From contig MGPB01000032.1 in NCBI GenBank assembly GCA_001795455.1, forward strand, positions 1 to 50,969: a stretch of DNA of 50,969 nucleotides, read 5' to 3'. Under the pieces are notes generated by a model that saw only the letters and a list, made by a program, of their open reading frames with translations, was not told the DNA's origin and ran no database searches. A program made the position numbers and the translations under genes. This document shows positions 23,424 through 32,764 of the stretch, piece by piece. Origin of the DNA: Curvibacter sp. GWA2_63_95 (GTDB lineage Bacteria; Pseudomonadota; Gammaproteobacteria; Burkholderiales; Burkholderiaceae_C). Position 1 is the first letter of the stretch; each line of letters starts with the position of its first letter.

Positions 23424-24295
23424 TTCGCAAACAGTCCGCGGGGCCGCAACAGCAGAACCGCTATAAAAATGCCGTAAGACAACAAGGCCTTGAGCGAAGG
23501 GTTGCTGAAGTGCATGCCCAGCGCCTCCACCACCCCCAACAACAAGCCACCGGCCAGCGCACCACCCATGCTGCCAAAGCCGCCCAGGGTGATGACGATC
23601 AACGCAGTCACGGTGTAGGGCTCACCCATGCTGGGCGTGATGGTGTAGGCCATGGACAGCAAACAACCCGCCACGCCCGAGAGCCCCAGGCCGATGCCAA
23701 ACATCAGCGGGTGCAGGCGTTTGGTGTCGATGCCCACCAACTGCGCCCCGGTGGGCGACTGCATGAGGGCACGCACACCTTTGCCCAGCAAGGTGAGCCG
23801 CAGCACCAACATCAGCGCCAGGCTGAACACCAGTGCCAGTGCAAACACCAGCAGCTTGTTGCCGGCAAACTGAGCCTCGCCCAGCTTCACCGGCTCAGCC
23901 AGGTAGTCATACCCGCGCAAGTCCCCGCCCCACATGTACGAGGCAAAGTTCTGCACCAGAAACATCAAGCCAAAGGCCACCATCAGCCCGCGCGCCTCAA
24001 AAATGTCGAGGTTGGGCGAAGTGGCGTTGAGGCGCCGAAAGCACAGCCAGTGGATCACCAGGCCCAGCACCATCATCACGGCAAAGGAGATCGGCACCAT
24101 CCACAACGGCGACCAGCCCAAGCTGGTGTGCGCCATCCAGGTCAGGTAAGCCCCCACCATCAAAAACTCGCCATGCGCAATGTTGAGGATGCGCATGAGC
24201 CCGTACTGTAGGTTCAGGCCCAGCGCCACCAGGGCGTAAATGCCCCCGGTGATCAGGCCCGACGCCAACAACTCCAACCACGACGCCAATCCCAT
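23420..24295 (-). CDS. livH: Branched-chain type ABC transporter permease (LivH)
   Basis: The 291-residue permease has the family N-terminus ASGLITGGIYALVALGLNLQYGLMRILNIAHGEFLMVGAYLTWM and the C-terminal coupling segment GGFGSMGGALAGGLLLGVVEALG. It forms the channel with LivM. It follows the binding-protein gene by seven bases and overlaps livM (ATGA). Confidence 0.94.
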   Translation of the reverse strand: MGLASWLELLASGLITGGIYALVALGLNLQYGLMRILNIAHGEFLMVGAYLTWMAHTSLGWSPLWMVPISFAVMMVLGLVIHWLCFRRLNATSPNLDIFEARGLMVAFGLMFLVQNFASYMWGGDLRGYDYLAEPVKLGEAQFAGNKLLVFALALVFSLALMLVLRLTLLGKGVRALMQSPTGAQLVGIDTKRLHPLMFGIGLGLSGVAGCLLSMAYTITPSMGEPYTVTALIVITLGGFGSMGGALAGGLLLGVVEALGMHFSNPSLKALLSYGIFIAVLLLRPRGLFAK

Positions 24296-24302
24296 GGGCG
24301 CC

Positions 24303-25502
24303 TTACTTCCAGACCGGTTTGTTGGGGTTCAAAGCCGCCGTGGCCAGCTTCTTGGGCCACACCACCTCAAACTCGCCGTTCTGCCACTGGCCGACGGTGC
24401 CCGGCGTAGCGGTGTTTTCACTGCCGGTGAACTGGATATCGCCCAGAATGGTTTTGTGCGCACCGGCGGCAATGTAGTCGCGCAGGGCCTTGCGGTCCAA
24501 CCCCACCTTGGCCACGGCAGCCGTCAAGATTTCCAGCCCAGCCCAGGTCGCGCCACTGGCCCAGCGGTCAGGTTCCTTGCCGCCAAACTTCTTGGTGTGC
24601 GCGTCAAAGTAGGCCTTGGCACCGGGGCTGGTCTTGCCATTCCACGAGCCCATGCCCAGCACACCCTCGGCACCGGCCGGCGTCATCACATTTTTGTAGA
24701 GCTGGAAGGCTGTGCCCACCGAGGCGTAGAAGAACTTGGGGTTGAAGCCCACCTCCTTGGCCTGTTTGCTCGCCAGGATGGTGTCGGGCGGGTAGGTGAA
24801 ACCGACGAAGGCATCGGGGTTCTTGTCCTTCATGGAACGCAGCACCGGTGACAGGTCTTTCACGCCCGCGGGGTAACTCTTGTCCTCCACCATGCTGATG
24901 CCACTGCCTTGTAGCGCGACGCGCAAGGCGGCGTAGTTTTCCAGACCAAACAGGTCATCCACATAGACCACGGCCACGGTTTTGGCACCACTGGCCTTGA
25001 GCATGTCCACCAGCGCCTCGCACATGGGTTTGGGCTGCTGCAAGAGCAGGAAGAAATACGGCAACTTCATTTCCACCAGGCGCTTGGACAAGGCCGTAGG
25101 TGCGAGGAAGGGGTAGCCAAACCGGTTGGCCAACGGGGCCACGGCAAAGTTGGCGTTGCTGCCCCAGGGTGGGAGCACCAGGTCCACTTTGTCGCTGCCC
25201 ATGAGTTTTTCGTAGGTGCGCACCACGGTTTCGGTATCGCTGCGGTCGTCGGAGCTGATTAGCTCGATCGGGCGGCGCACCCCCTTCACATCCAGCCCGC
25301 CCAGCGCGTTTTGCTGTTCGGCCCACAGCAAGTAGTTGGGCTCCTGGCTCACCTGGGCACCACCAGTCCAGGGGCCGGTGCGCGACATGCTGTAGCCGAT
25401 ACGCACCGGAGGCTGGGCGGCCAGCAGGTGCGGGGCAAAGGCGGCGGCACCGGCCGCGGCGGCGGCACCTTTGAGCAAGGTGCGTTTTGTGTTCTGGACC
25501 AT
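24303..25502 (-). CDS. Liv-type ABC transporter substrate-binding protein
   Basis: This 399-residue periplasmic protein is the first gene of the leftward Liv operon. The N-terminus NTKRTLLKGAAAAAGAAAFAPHLLAAQ is a Tat-like or Sec signal with one KR pair. The body has the Peripla_BP_6 pattern: IGYSMSRTGPWTGG, LLWAEQQNALGGLDVKGVRRPIELISSDDRSD, and WGSNANFAVAPLANRFGYPFL. Its size and the aldehyde dehydrogenase at the operon end suggest a carboxylic or aromatic ligand rather than an amino acid, but this is inference. Confidence 0.9.
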   Translation of the reverse strand: MVQNTKRTLLKGAAAAAGAAAFAPHLLAAQPPVRIGYSMSRTGPWTGGAQVSQEPNYLLWAEQQNALGGLDVKGVRRPIELISSDDRSDTETVVRTYEKLMGSDKVDLVLPPWGSNANFAVAPLANRFGYPFLAPTALSKRLVEMKLPYFFLLLQQPKPMCEALVDMLKASGAKTVAVVYVDDLFGLENYAALRVALQGSGISMVEDKSYPAGVKDLSPVLRSMKDKNPDAFVGFTYPPDTILASKQAKEVGFNPKFFYASVGTAFQLYKNVMTPAGAEGVLGMGSWNGKTSPGAKAYFDAHTKKFGGKEPDRWASGATWAGLEILTAAVAKVGLDRKALRDYIAAGAHKTILGDIQFTGSENTATPGTVGQWQNGEFEVVWPKKLATAALNPNKPVWK

Positions 25503-25580
25503 GGTGTCTCCTGCGCAATGCGGGGTTTTTTAAGGAATCTGCATCGTAGAAAAAGGGCCCACGTCTGGCTGTGCTGGCCG

Positions 25581-25610
25581 TGCACAAAGCGCTTGCACAA
25601 ACGCGCAAGC
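25581..25610. promoter_or_regulatory. Candidate AraC-type operator
   Basis: TGCACAAA occurs at 25581-25588 and again at 25594-25601, a 13-bp spaced direct repeat. GCTTGC (25591-25596) and GCAAGC (25605-25610) add an inverted repeat. It lies between the divergent Liv operon and the AraC gene. Spaced direct repeats are usual for AraC/XylS proteins. Binding is inferred. Confidence 0.35.
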
Positions 25611-25677
25611 CCGCTAGGGATAACCCTTGGCGCCTGGCTGCGCCAAAACGCGGGGGGCCGCCCATAATGCATGCACC

Positions 25678-26664
25678 ATGCACGCCCCAGCCCCTGTTGC
25701 GCCCCCTCGCCCCCTGGCGGCACGGGCCATGAGCACTGACGACTTCGCGCCCCAGGAGCGCGCGCCGCTGTGGTGTGAGTGGGTATGGAAACACTTTGGC
25801 GGCCTGCGCTCCGACCTGTACGGCGACACCGACTTTGACGGCCATCTGAGCAGCGGGCGCGCGGGTGACCTGATCCTGACCCGGCTGGAGGCCAACCGCC
25901 ACCGCGTGGTTCGCACCATGGACATGGTGCGTGCCAGCGATGAGGGTTACTTGAAGATCGTGGCCCCCTTGCGCGGGCGTGCCGGTGTCGAGCAATCGGG
26001 CCGCCAAGCCTGGGTAGGCCCCGGCGCCTGGACCATTTACGACACCACCGCCGACTACCTGATTGCCAACCCCGAGCGGGTGGAGCACCTGATCGTGATG
26101 GTGCCCAAAGCCCAGCTGGCGGGCCAGGGCCTGCGTCTGGACACCTTGATGGCCCGGCCCGTGGGCGGCGCCACCGGCATCGCACGCGTGGCCCTGACCA
26201 CCATGCGCAGCACCTTTGAAGAGCTGCCTAACATGAGTGCCGATGCCGCCCGGGGTGCGGGCGAACTGGTCACCCAACTGGTGCGGCTGTCGCTGATCGA
26301 ACTGGCAGGGCAACACACGCCGCTAACCCAGCGCGAGGCGCTCAAGGACCGGATTCGCCACCACGTGGCGCTGCACCTGCGCGACCCTGATCTCTCGGTG
26401 GACCAGATTGCCACCGCGCTCAACTGCAGCAAGCGCCACCTCTACAACGCCTTTGCCGACGAGCCCCACACGCTGGCCAGCTACATCCAGCACCTGCGGC
26501 TGGATGCCTGCCTGCGCGAGCTGCAACAGGTGGGCCCTGCAGCACGCCCCATCACCGACATTGCGCTGCATTGGGGTTTCAACAACCTCTCGCACTTCAG
26601 CCGCGTGTTCCGCGAGCGCACTGGGCAAAGCCCCAGCGAATTTCGCCAGGCACGCCTGAACTGA
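25678..26664 (+). CDS. AraC family transcriptional regulator (AraC-binding-like ligand domain)
   Basis: The 328-residue protein has an N-terminal ligand-binding domain of the FeaR/XylS type (about residues 15-210) and a C-terminal double helix-turn-helix. The latter shows DLSVDQIATALNCSKRHLYNAFA and ITDIALHWGFNNLSHFSRVFRERTGQSPSEF. It probably activates the divergent Liv/aldehyde dehydrogenase operon or the aldolase-GMC genes downstream in response to an aromatic or alcohol-type ligand. Starts at 25678 and 25729 are both ATG; neither has a clear ribosome site. Confidence 0.85.
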   Translation: MHAPAPVAPPRPLAARAMSTDDFAPQERAPLWCEWVWKHFGGLRSDLYGDTDFDGHLSSGRAGDLILTRLEANRHRVVRTMDMVRASDEGYLKIVAPLRGRAGVEQSGRQAWVGPGAWTIYDTTADYLIANPERVEHLIVMVPKAQLAGQGLRLDTLMARPVGGATGIARVALTTMRSTFEELPNMSADAARGAGELVTQLVRLSLIELAGQHTPLTQREALKDRIRHHVALHLRDPDLSVDQIATALNCSKRHLYNAFADEPHTLASYIQHLRLDACLRELQQVGPAARPITDIALHWGFNNLSHFSRVFRERTGQSPSEFRQARLN

Positions 26665-26808
26665 GACGGCGCTCAACGCCACGGCATGCGGTTTTGGAGT
26701 CCCGCCCCCATTTCGCCCTAGAGCTTTCCCTAAATTGCCCCCCGGACGACAGTTTCCGGCGTGCGTGGCGGTTAATGTGGCCACTCCCCCAACCGCAGGA
26801 GACACCGC

Positions 26809-27564
26809 ATGGGAACACCGTCTGTGCAATCGCAGGTCAGCGCCGAAGAATGGAAGCTGCGCGTGGACCTGGCCGCCTGCTACCGGCTGGTAGCGCACTA
26901 TGGCTGGAGCGATCTGGTTTTTACCCACATCAGCGCCCGCATTCCCGGGCCCGAACACCACTTTCTCATCAACCCCTATGGGCTGATGTTTGACGAGATC
27001 ACCGCCAGCAGCCTGGTCAAGGTGGACCAGCAGTGCAACAAGCTGATCGACTCGCCCTACCCCGTCAACCCTGCCGGTTTTGTGATCCACAGCGCCGTGC
27101 ACGAGGCGCGCGAAAACGCCGGCTGCGTGCTGCACACCCACACCCGTGCGGGCGTGGCCGTGAGCGCGCAAAAGGCCGGCATCTTGCCGCTGAGCCAGCA
27201 GTCCACCTTTGTGCTGGCCTCGCTGGCGTACCACGCCTACGAAGGCGTGGCCTTCCGCGACGAAGAAAAGCCGCGCCTGCAGGCCGACCTGGGCCAAGCC
27301 AACTTTCTGGTGCTGCGCAACCATGGCCTGCTGGTGGTGGGCAAAACCATTGCCGACGCGTTTTTGAGCATGTACACCTTCGAGGCCACCTGCCAGATCC
27401 AGATCGGCGCCCAAGCCGGTGGAGAGCTCACACACGTGAACCCGCAGATTGTGCAAGGCGTGAGCGAAGCCATGCGGGTGCAAACCGGTGGACTGGGTGG
27501 CTCCTTTGTCTGGCCTGCCCTGATCCGCAAGCTCAACCGCATTGACCCGAGTTACCAAGAGTGA
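26809..27564 (+). CDS. Class II aldolase/adducin family protein
   Basis: The 251-residue protein has the fuculose-aldolase/adducin fold. VFTHISARIPG holds a substrate loop. The zinc ligands are in CVLHTHTRAGVA (two His) and NFLVLRNHGLLVVG (third His). E111 in the preceding HEAREN segment may be the catalytic acid. Members act as aldolases, epimerases or decarboxylases; the reaction here is unknown. GCAGGAGAC lies ahead of the ATG. It is followed within a few bases by the GMC oxidoreductase. Confidence 0.85.
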   Translation: MGTPSVQSQVSAEEWKLRVDLAACYRLVAHYGWSDLVFTHISARIPGPEHHFLINPYGLMFDEITASSLVKVDQQCNKLIDSPYPVNPAGFVIHSAVHEARENAGCVLHTHTRAGVAVSAQKAGILPLSQQSTFVLASLAYHAYEGVAFRDEEKPRLQADLGQANFLVLRNHGLLVVGKTIADAFLSMYTFEATCQIQIGAQAGGELTHVNPQIVQGVSEAMRVQTGGLGGSFVWPALIRKLNRIDPSYQE

Positions 27565-27569
27565 ACCCC

Positions 27570-29195
27570 ATGTCTTCCCAAGAATTTGATTACATCGTTG
27601 TCGGCGGCGGTTCCGCCGGTTGTGTGGTGGCCAGCCGCCTGAGCGAGAACCCGGCGGTCTCCGTCTGCCTGCTCGAAGCCGGTGGCCCGGACACCAGCGC
27701 CTTCATCCACGCGCCACTGGGCTTTGCCGCCACGGCGCCACTGGGCATCTTCAACTGGAACTTCGAGAGCGTGCCCCAGCCCGGCCTGGGCGGGCGGCGC
27801 GGCTTTGCACCGCGTGGCAAGGTCATGGGCGGCAGCAGCTCGCTCAATGCCATGGTCTACACCCGTGGCAATGCCTACGACTACGACCGCTGGGCCGGCC
27901 TGGGCAACCCCGGCTGGAGCTACCGCGATGTGCTGCCGCTGTTCAAGCAGTCCGAGCACAACCAGTGTTTTGGTGCCAACGACTTCCGCGGCACCGGCGG
28001 TCCGCTCAACGTGAGCTACCTGCGCAGCCCCAGCCCGCTCAACCAGGCCTTTCTGGACGCCTGCGAAAGCCAGGGCCTGCCGCGCACGCCTGACTACAAC
28101 GGTGCCCAACAGTGGGGCTGTGCGCCCGCCCAGGTGACCCAAAAAGACGGCGAACGCTGGAGTGCGGCCAAGGCCTACATCACCCCCCACCGCAACCGGC
28201 CCAATCTCACCATCCTCACCCACGCCCACACCTGCAAGGTGCTGCTGGAAGGTGGCGACGGCGACCAGCGCGCCGTGGGCGTTCAATACCTGCATCAGGG
28301 CCAGACGCTGGAGGTGCGCGCCCGGCGCGAAGTGGTGCTCAGCAGCGGTGCCTTTGGTTCGCCGCACATCCTCATGCTCTCGGGCGTGGGCCCGGCCGAG
28401 CACCTGCGGGCACACGGCATTCCGGTTCGCCACGTGCTGCCCGGCGTGGGCCAAAACCTGCAGGACCATGTGACCACGGTGTTGATCTACCGCACGCAGC
28501 AACAGGATGCGACGCTTGGCTTCTCGGCCAAGGGTGCGCTCAACATGGTGAAGTCGGTGTTCGAGTGGCGCAAGCAGCGCACCGGCTGGATCACCACCAA
28601 TGTGGCCGAATCGCAGGCCTTCATGAAAACCCGCCCGGATGTGGAAGCGCCCGACATCCAGCTCGCGTTCTGCACCGGCATCGTGGACGACCACACGCGC
28701 AAGGCCCACCTGGGCCACGGCTACACCTTGCACGTCACGCTCATGCGGCCCAAAAGCCGTGGCAGCGTCACCTTGCAAAGCGCCAAACCCACCGATGCCC
28801 CGCTGATCGACCCTGCCTACCTGCAGGACCCCGATGATTTGGACACGCTGGTGCGTGGCACCCAAATGGGCTTTGACATCATGCAGGCACCGGCCCTGCA
28901 GGCCTGCCGTGGCCAGATGCTCTACCCCATCGAGCGCAACAACATCGCCCAAATCAAGCAATTTTTGCGCGATCACTCCGACACCGAGTACCACCCCATT
29001 GGCACCTGCAAGATGGGCCCGGCCAGCGATCCCATGGCCGTGGTGGATGCCGAGCTGCGTGTGCACGGCCTGCAGCGCCTGCGCGTGGTGGACGCGTCCA
29101 TCATGCCGGACCTGGTGACCGGCAACACCAACGCCCCCACCATCATGATTGCCGAAAAGGCCGCCAACATGATCCGCATGGCCGCGCGGGCCTGA
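27570..29195 (+). CDS. GMC family FAD-dependent alcohol oxidoreductase
   Basis: This 541-residue flavoenzyme has an N-terminal dinucleotide motif [21 protein letters not shown] and LLEAGG. The GMC signatures follow ([37 protein letters not shown]), then the C-terminal [10 protein letters not shown] with the active-site His and [15 protein letters not shown]. It resembles alcohol and choline dehydrogenases and the polyethylene glycol dehydrogenase family. It would turn an alcohol into an aldehyde for the nearby aldehyde dehydrogenase. A GTG at 27561 is a second start. It overlaps or touches the aldolase stop. Confidence 0.9.
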   Translation: MSSQEFDYIVVGGGSAGCVVASRLSENPAVSVCLLEAGGPDTSAFIHAPLGFAATAPLGIFNWNFESVPQPGLGGRRGFAPRGKVMGGSSSLNAMVYTRGNAYDYDRWAGLGNPGWSYRDVLPLFKQSEHNQCFGANDFRGTGGPLNVSYLRSPSPLNQAFLDACESQGLPRTPDYNGAQQWGCAPAQVTQKDGERWSAAKAYITPHRNRPNLTILTHAHTCKVLLEGGDGDQRAVGVQYLHQGQTLEVRARREVVLSSGAFGSPHILMLSGVGPAEHLRAHGIPVRHVLPGVGQNLQDHVTTVLIYRTQQQDATLGFSAKGALNMVKSVFEWRKQRTGWITTNVAESQAFMKTRPDVEAPDIQLAFCTGIVDDHTRKAHLGHGYTLHVTLMRPKSRGSVTLQSAKPTDAPLIDPAYLQDPDDLDTLVRGTQMGFDIMQAPALQACRGQMLYPIERNNIAQIKQFLRDHSDTEYHPIGTCKMGPASDPMAVVDAELRVHGLQRLRVVDASIMPDLVTGNTNAPTIMIAEKAANMIRMAARA

Positions 29196-29268
29196 GCCAC
29201 GCAGTAGCATGCACGCTGGCTCCCGGCAGCGTGCCGGGGTGGCTTTCCAGCACCGCACAAGGACTCGC

Positions 29269-29877
29269 ATGAAGCTTTATTACTCCCCCGGCGCCTGCTC
29301 GCTGTCGCCCCACATCGTGTTGCACGAAGCGGGCTTGGCCTACGAGGGCATCCTCACCCCCACCAAGACCCACAAAACCCCCGACGGCACCGATTTCTAC
29401 ACCATCAACCCGCTGGGCTATGTGCCCTTTTTGGTGCTGGACGACGGCCGCACCCTGCACGAAGGCCCGGCCATCGTGCAGTACCTGGCCGACCTGGTGC
29501 CAGACAAACACCTGGCCCCGGCCCACGGCACTTTCGAACGCTACAAGCTGCAGGAGTGGCTCACCTTCATTGGTACCGAGCTGCACAAGAACTTCTCGCC
29601 CCTGTTCAACCCTGCCACCCCCGAGGAGGTCAAAACCGCCACCAAAACCCAGCTGCTGTCGCGCTTGGGCTGGGTCAACGGCGAGTTGGCGGGCAAGGAC
29701 TACCTGATGGGCAACACCTTCACCGTGGCCGATGCCTACCTGTTCACCGTGAGCAATTGGGCACGTCTGGTGGGGGTGGACCTTGCCGGCCTGGACACAC
29801 TGCTGGCCTACCGCGCCCGCGTGGCCGCCCGCCCCGCCGTGGTGGCGGCCATGCAGGCCGAAGGCCTGCGACACTGA
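29269..29877 (+). CDS. Glutathione S-transferase
   Basis: The 202-residue protein has the GstA-like N-terminus [23 protein letters not shown]. The thioredoxin-like domain includes [29 protein letters not shown], with the cis-proline and glutathione contacts. The all-helical C-terminal domain ends with [17 protein letters not shown]. It is of the bacterial beta class. The Cys at residue 10 is the likely active residue. AAGGA precedes the ATG. It shares direction and a 73-bp gap with the GMC gene and ends at a strong terminator. Confidence 0.92.
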   Translation: MKLYYSPGACSLSPHIVLHEAGLAYEGILTPTKTHKTPDGTDFYTINPLGYVPFLVLDDGRTLHEGPAIVQYLADLVPDKHLAPAHGTFERYKLQEWLTFIGTELHKNFSPLFNPATPEEVKTATKTQLLSRLGWVNGELAGKDYLMGNTFTVADAYLFTVSNWARLVGVDLAGLDTLLAYRARVAARPAVVAAMQAEGLRH

Positions 29878-29898
29878 GGGCCAGCAGCCCCTGGACCA

Positions 29899-29918
29899 GG
29901 GCCCTACGGGGCCCTTTT
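29899..29918 (+). terminator. Rho-independent terminator after the glutathione transferase gene
   Basis: GGGCCC (29899-29904), a TACG loop and GGGCCC (29909-29914) are followed by TTTT. It lies 21 bp after the gene stop. Confidence 0.8.
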
Positions 29919-29972
29919 GCTATTGTTTTAATAGCTATTGGCGCACATTCCACGGGGGCTAGAAGCCAAAAA
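29916..29972 (-). repeat. Interspersed 60-bp repeat, copy F
   Basis: On the minus strand it reads CCCGTGGAATGTGCGCCAAT, then AGCTATTAAAACAATAGCAAAA. It has a perfect GCTATT-AATAGC stem. It follows the terminator of the glutathione transferase gene directly. Confidence 0.75.
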
Positions 29973-29999
29973 GCCCCAGGTTTTGGTGGGCCTGGGGCT
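29972..29999 (-). terminator. Hairpin with T-run on the minus strand
   Basis: AGCCCCAGG (29972-29980) and CCTGGGGCT (29991-29999) form a perfect 9-bp stem. It is followed by TTTTT only on the minus strand. No leftward gene ends here, so its role is unclear; it may stop read-through or belong to the repeat's flank. The remaining gap up to 30191 holds no gene that I can see. Confidence 0.45.
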
Positions 30000-30191
30000 G
30001 TTGGGGTGCTGAAGCTGCCCTTGTGGGGCGGCCTGCGCGGCGTGGGGTAGGTAGACCTTGGTGCTGCTGGGCTGTGGGTGACAGAGGCCTCCAGTGTAGG
30101 CCGTGCACGCCGGCAGGCTATTGCGTTGTTGCGCGTGTTAGCGCTGTTTTTGGCATACTCTGCTCAAACCACCACTTATCTGGGCATTTAC

Positions 30192-30665
30192 ATGAAACTG
30201 GACCGCTACGACCAGCAAATTTTGGACATCCTGCAGACCGACGGCCGCATCAACAACCAGGACCTGGCCGATCGCATCGGACTCTCCCCCTCGCCCTGCC
30301 TGCGCCGCGTGCGTGCACTCGAAGAATCGGGCCTCATCGTCGGCTACCGCGCCCTGCTGGACGCCAAAAAGCTCGGCCTCGCGCTGCTGGCCATTGTTCA
30401 CATTTCCATGGACCGCCACACCCCCGAGCGCTTTGCCAACTTTGAAGCCAGTGTCGCCGTGCTGCCTGAAGTGCTGGAATGCCTGCTCATCACCGGGCAG
30501 GACGCGGACTACCAGATCAAGGTGGCGGTACGTGACATGGACCACTACCAGTCCCTGCTGCTCAACAAGCTCACCCGCATTGAGGGTGTGACCGGCGTCC
30601 ACAGCAGCTTTGTGCTGCGCCGCGTGGTGGACCGCACCGCTTTGTCCCTGACCTCTGCCCCCTGA
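30192..30665 (+). CDS. Lrp/AsnC family transcriptional regulator
   Basis: The 157-residue protein has the typical N-terminal winged helix (LDRYDQQILDILQTDGRINNQDLADRIGLSPSPCLRRVRALEESGLI). A C-terminal RAM/ligand domain follows, with ECLLITGQDADYQIKVAVRDMDHYQSLLLNKLTRIEGV, the amino-acid binding loop. It is the usual single-domain-pair length. It should act as an octamer or dimer on an amino-acid related gene that cannot be identified here. The NRDE gene follows after 10 bp and may be co-transcribed. Confidence 0.92.
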   Translation: MKLDRYDQQILDILQTDGRINNQDLADRIGLSPSPCLRRVRALEESGLIVGYRALLDAKKLGLALLAIVHISMDRHTPERFANFEASVAVLPEVLECLLITGQDADYQIKVAVRDMDHYQSLLLNKLTRIEGVTGVHSSFVLRRVVDRTALSLTSAP

Positions 30666-30675
30666 GGTCTGGCCC

Positions 30676-31431
30676 ATGTGCCTGATCGCCTGGAACTGGC
30701 AGCCGGGCAGTGCCACCCCGCTGCTGCTGCTCGGCAACCGCGACGAGTTCTATGCCCGCCCGGCCGAACCCCTGCACCACTGGGTTGGTGCATCCATTCT
30801 GGCCGGGCGCGATGTACACGCGGGGGGCACCTGGCTGGGAGTGGGCCCCGGCGGCCGCCTCGCCGCCCTCACCAACTACCGCAGTGCGGTACCAGCCCGC
30901 AAGGACGCGCCCACGCGGGGCCAACTGGTTACCGATTTTCTGCAAAGCCCACTGGATGCCGGCGCGTACTTGCGCACCCTGCAAGCCCACGCCAGCGCCT
31001 ACAACCCCTTTAACTTGCTGGTGTTTGACGGCCACACCCTCTTGGGCCTGGAAAGCCGCGGCGCCCGCATCGTGACCCTGCAACCTGGCATGGGTGCCGT
31101 TTCCAATGCGGATTTCCACACCCCCTGGCCCAAGTTACGTCAGCTCAGCACCGGCTTGGCGGCGTGTGTGGCGCGCGGTGCAACGCGTGATGAGCACCTC
31201 TGGCCCTTGCTGCAGTCACGTACCCTGGCAGAAGACGGTGAATTGCCGCATACCGGGGTCCCTCTGGAATTGGAGCGTGCGCTCTCGGCGGTGTTTATCG
31301 CCACCCCCGCTTATGGCACACGGGCCTGCAGTGTGCTGCGGGTGGAATCTGGCGGTGTGCACTTCAGTGAGCGGCGGTTTGGGGCGGAGGGGGCAATGGG
31401 CCAAACCTCCTTGTTCCTTGACCACACGTGA
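30676..31431 (+). CDS. NRDE (TANGO2-like) family protein
   Basis: The 251-residue protein starts with the family hallmark MCLIAWNWQPG, with Cys2 at the N-terminus, and LLLGNRDEFYARPAEPLHHW, which contains the NRDE motif. The family (TANGO2 in humans, the YIL-type proteins in bacteria) resembles Ntn hydrolases, and the bacterial role is not settled; heme handling has been suggested for eukaryotic members. It lies 10 bp after the Lrp gene. Confidence 0.9.
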   Translation: MCLIAWNWQPGSATPLLLLGNRDEFYARPAEPLHHWVGASILAGRDVHAGGTWLGVGPGGRLAALTNYRSAVPARKDAPTRGQLVTDFLQSPLDAGAYLRTLQAHASAYNPFNLLVFDGHTLLGLESRGARIVTLQPGMGAVSNADFHTPWPKLRQLSTGLAACVARGATRDEHLWPLLQSRTLAEDGELPHTGVPLELERALSAVFIATPAYGTRACSVLRVESGGVHFSERRFGAEGAMGQTSLFLDHT

Positions 31432-31531
31432 AAAGAATATTGCGTTCCACGGCCCTTGAAGCCCCGCCGTATCCCACCACCTAAGTAGCTTTCCACTCTG
31501 CCACACACCGATCCCCGGTGCGGCGCACCCC

Positions 31532-32686
31532 ATGGCACTTGCCCCGGTTACCCTGATTTCCCTGCTCTTCCACGGGCTGATTGCCTGGCGCCTGTTGCCC
31601 GATCTTCCTGACACAGCAGCCTTGATCCTGGGCGGTGTTTTGCTGGTGTCTGCCTTGCTGGTACCACGCGGCTTGATGGGGCGCAGCGGCAAACGGGGTC
31701 CGTGGAGCAGTGCCATCGTGTGGACGGGTCTGCTCTGCATGGGCCTGTTTTCCTCACTGCTGGTGCTCACACTCTTGCGTGACGTGCTGTTGCTGGGTGC
31801 ATGGGGAGTGCAGGCCTCGGGTCTGGAGCTGCGCCTTGACACCTTGCGCCACACCAGCGCACAGGCCGTGCCTTTGCTCGCATGGCTCATGACCATGCTG
31901 GGTTTCTGGAACGCACGCCGCACCGCGGCGGTGGTGCGGGTGGATGTGAAGATTGCCAACCTGCCCACTGCACTGCATGGTTTCACCATGGCGCAGATCA
32001 GCGATATCCATGTGGGGCCGACCATCAAGACACACTACCTGCAACGCATCGTGGACCGGGTCAACAGCCTGGGCGCACACATGGTGGCTATCACCGGCGA
32101 TTTGGTGGACGGCAGTGTGAAGGAACTGGGGCGGCACATTGCACCCCTGGCCCAATTGCAGTCCACCCACGGCACCTTTTTTGTGACCGGCAACCACGAG
32201 TACTACTCGGGTGCGCATGGTTGGATCGATGCGCTGCGTGGGCTCGGCGTGCAGGTGCTGATGAATGAACACGTGGTGATTCACCACAGCAGTGGCACAC
32301 AAGACCCGGAACACGCCATGCTGGTGGTGGCCGGTGTGGCCGACTACACGGCGCACCACTTTGATGAAAGCCACCGCAGCGACCCCCACGCTGCCCTGGC
32401 CCAAGCGCCAGACCAGGCTGTTTTCAAGCTGCTGCTGGCCCACCAGCCACGCAGCGCGGTGGCAGCAGAGCAGGCAGGTTTTGATTTGCAGCTCTCGGGC
32501 CACACCCACGGTGGCCAGTTTTGGCCCTGGGGCTACTTTGTGCGTTTTCAGCAGCCCTTCACCGCAGGGCTGAACCGTCTGGGCAATCTGTGGGTCTATA
32601 CCAGCCGGGGCACCGGCTATTGGGGTCCACCGAAGCGCTTTGGCGCACCTTCCGAGATCACGCTGCTGCGCCTGGTACAGGCCTGA
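31532..32686 (+). CDS. Membrane-anchored metallophosphoesterase (YkuE-like)
   Basis: This 384-residue protein has four hydrophobic helices in residues 1-130, then a calcineurin-like phosphoesterase domain. The metal motifs are QISDIHVG, ITGDLVDG, VTGNHEYY and LSGHTHGGQ in order. This is the YkuE-type group, which acts on lipids or phosphodiesters at the membrane. The C-terminal YTSRGTGYWGPP is typical of them. Natural substrate unknown. Confidence 0.88.
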   Translation: MALAPVTLISLLFHGLIAWRLLPDLPDTAALILGGVLLVSALLVPRGLMGRSGKRGPWSSAIVWTGLLCMGLFSSLLVLTLLRDVLLLGAWGVQASGLELRLDTLRHTSAQAVPLLAWLMTMLGFWNARRTAAVVRVDVKIANLPTALHGFTMAQISDIHVGPTIKTHYLQRIVDRVNSLGAHMVAITGDLVDGSVKELGRHIAPLAQLQSTHGTFFVTGNHEYYSGAHGWIDALRGLGVQVLMNEHVVIHHSSGTQDPEHAMLVVAGVADYTAHHFDESHRSDPHAALAQAPDQAVFKLLLAHQPRSAVAAEQAGFDLQLSGHTHGGQFWPWGYFVRFQQPFTAGLNRLGNLWVYTSRGTGYWGPPKRFGAPSEITLLRLVQA

Positions 32687-32688
32687 TT

Positions 32689-32757
32689 ACAAGCCAAAAA
32701 GGCTTGCAGTCCACATGGATGCTGCGCCAATAGCTATCAATACAATAGCAAACGCAA
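32689..32757 (+). repeat. Interspersed 60-bp repeat, copy G
   Basis: It reads CCACATGGATGCTGCGCCAA, then TAGCTATCAATACAATAGCAAAC. A CAAGCC-AAAAA-GGCTTG hairpin (32690-32706) precedes it. It lies in the convergent gap between the metallophosphoesterase gene and minE. Confidence 0.75.
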
Positions 32758-32764
32758 ACACGCA

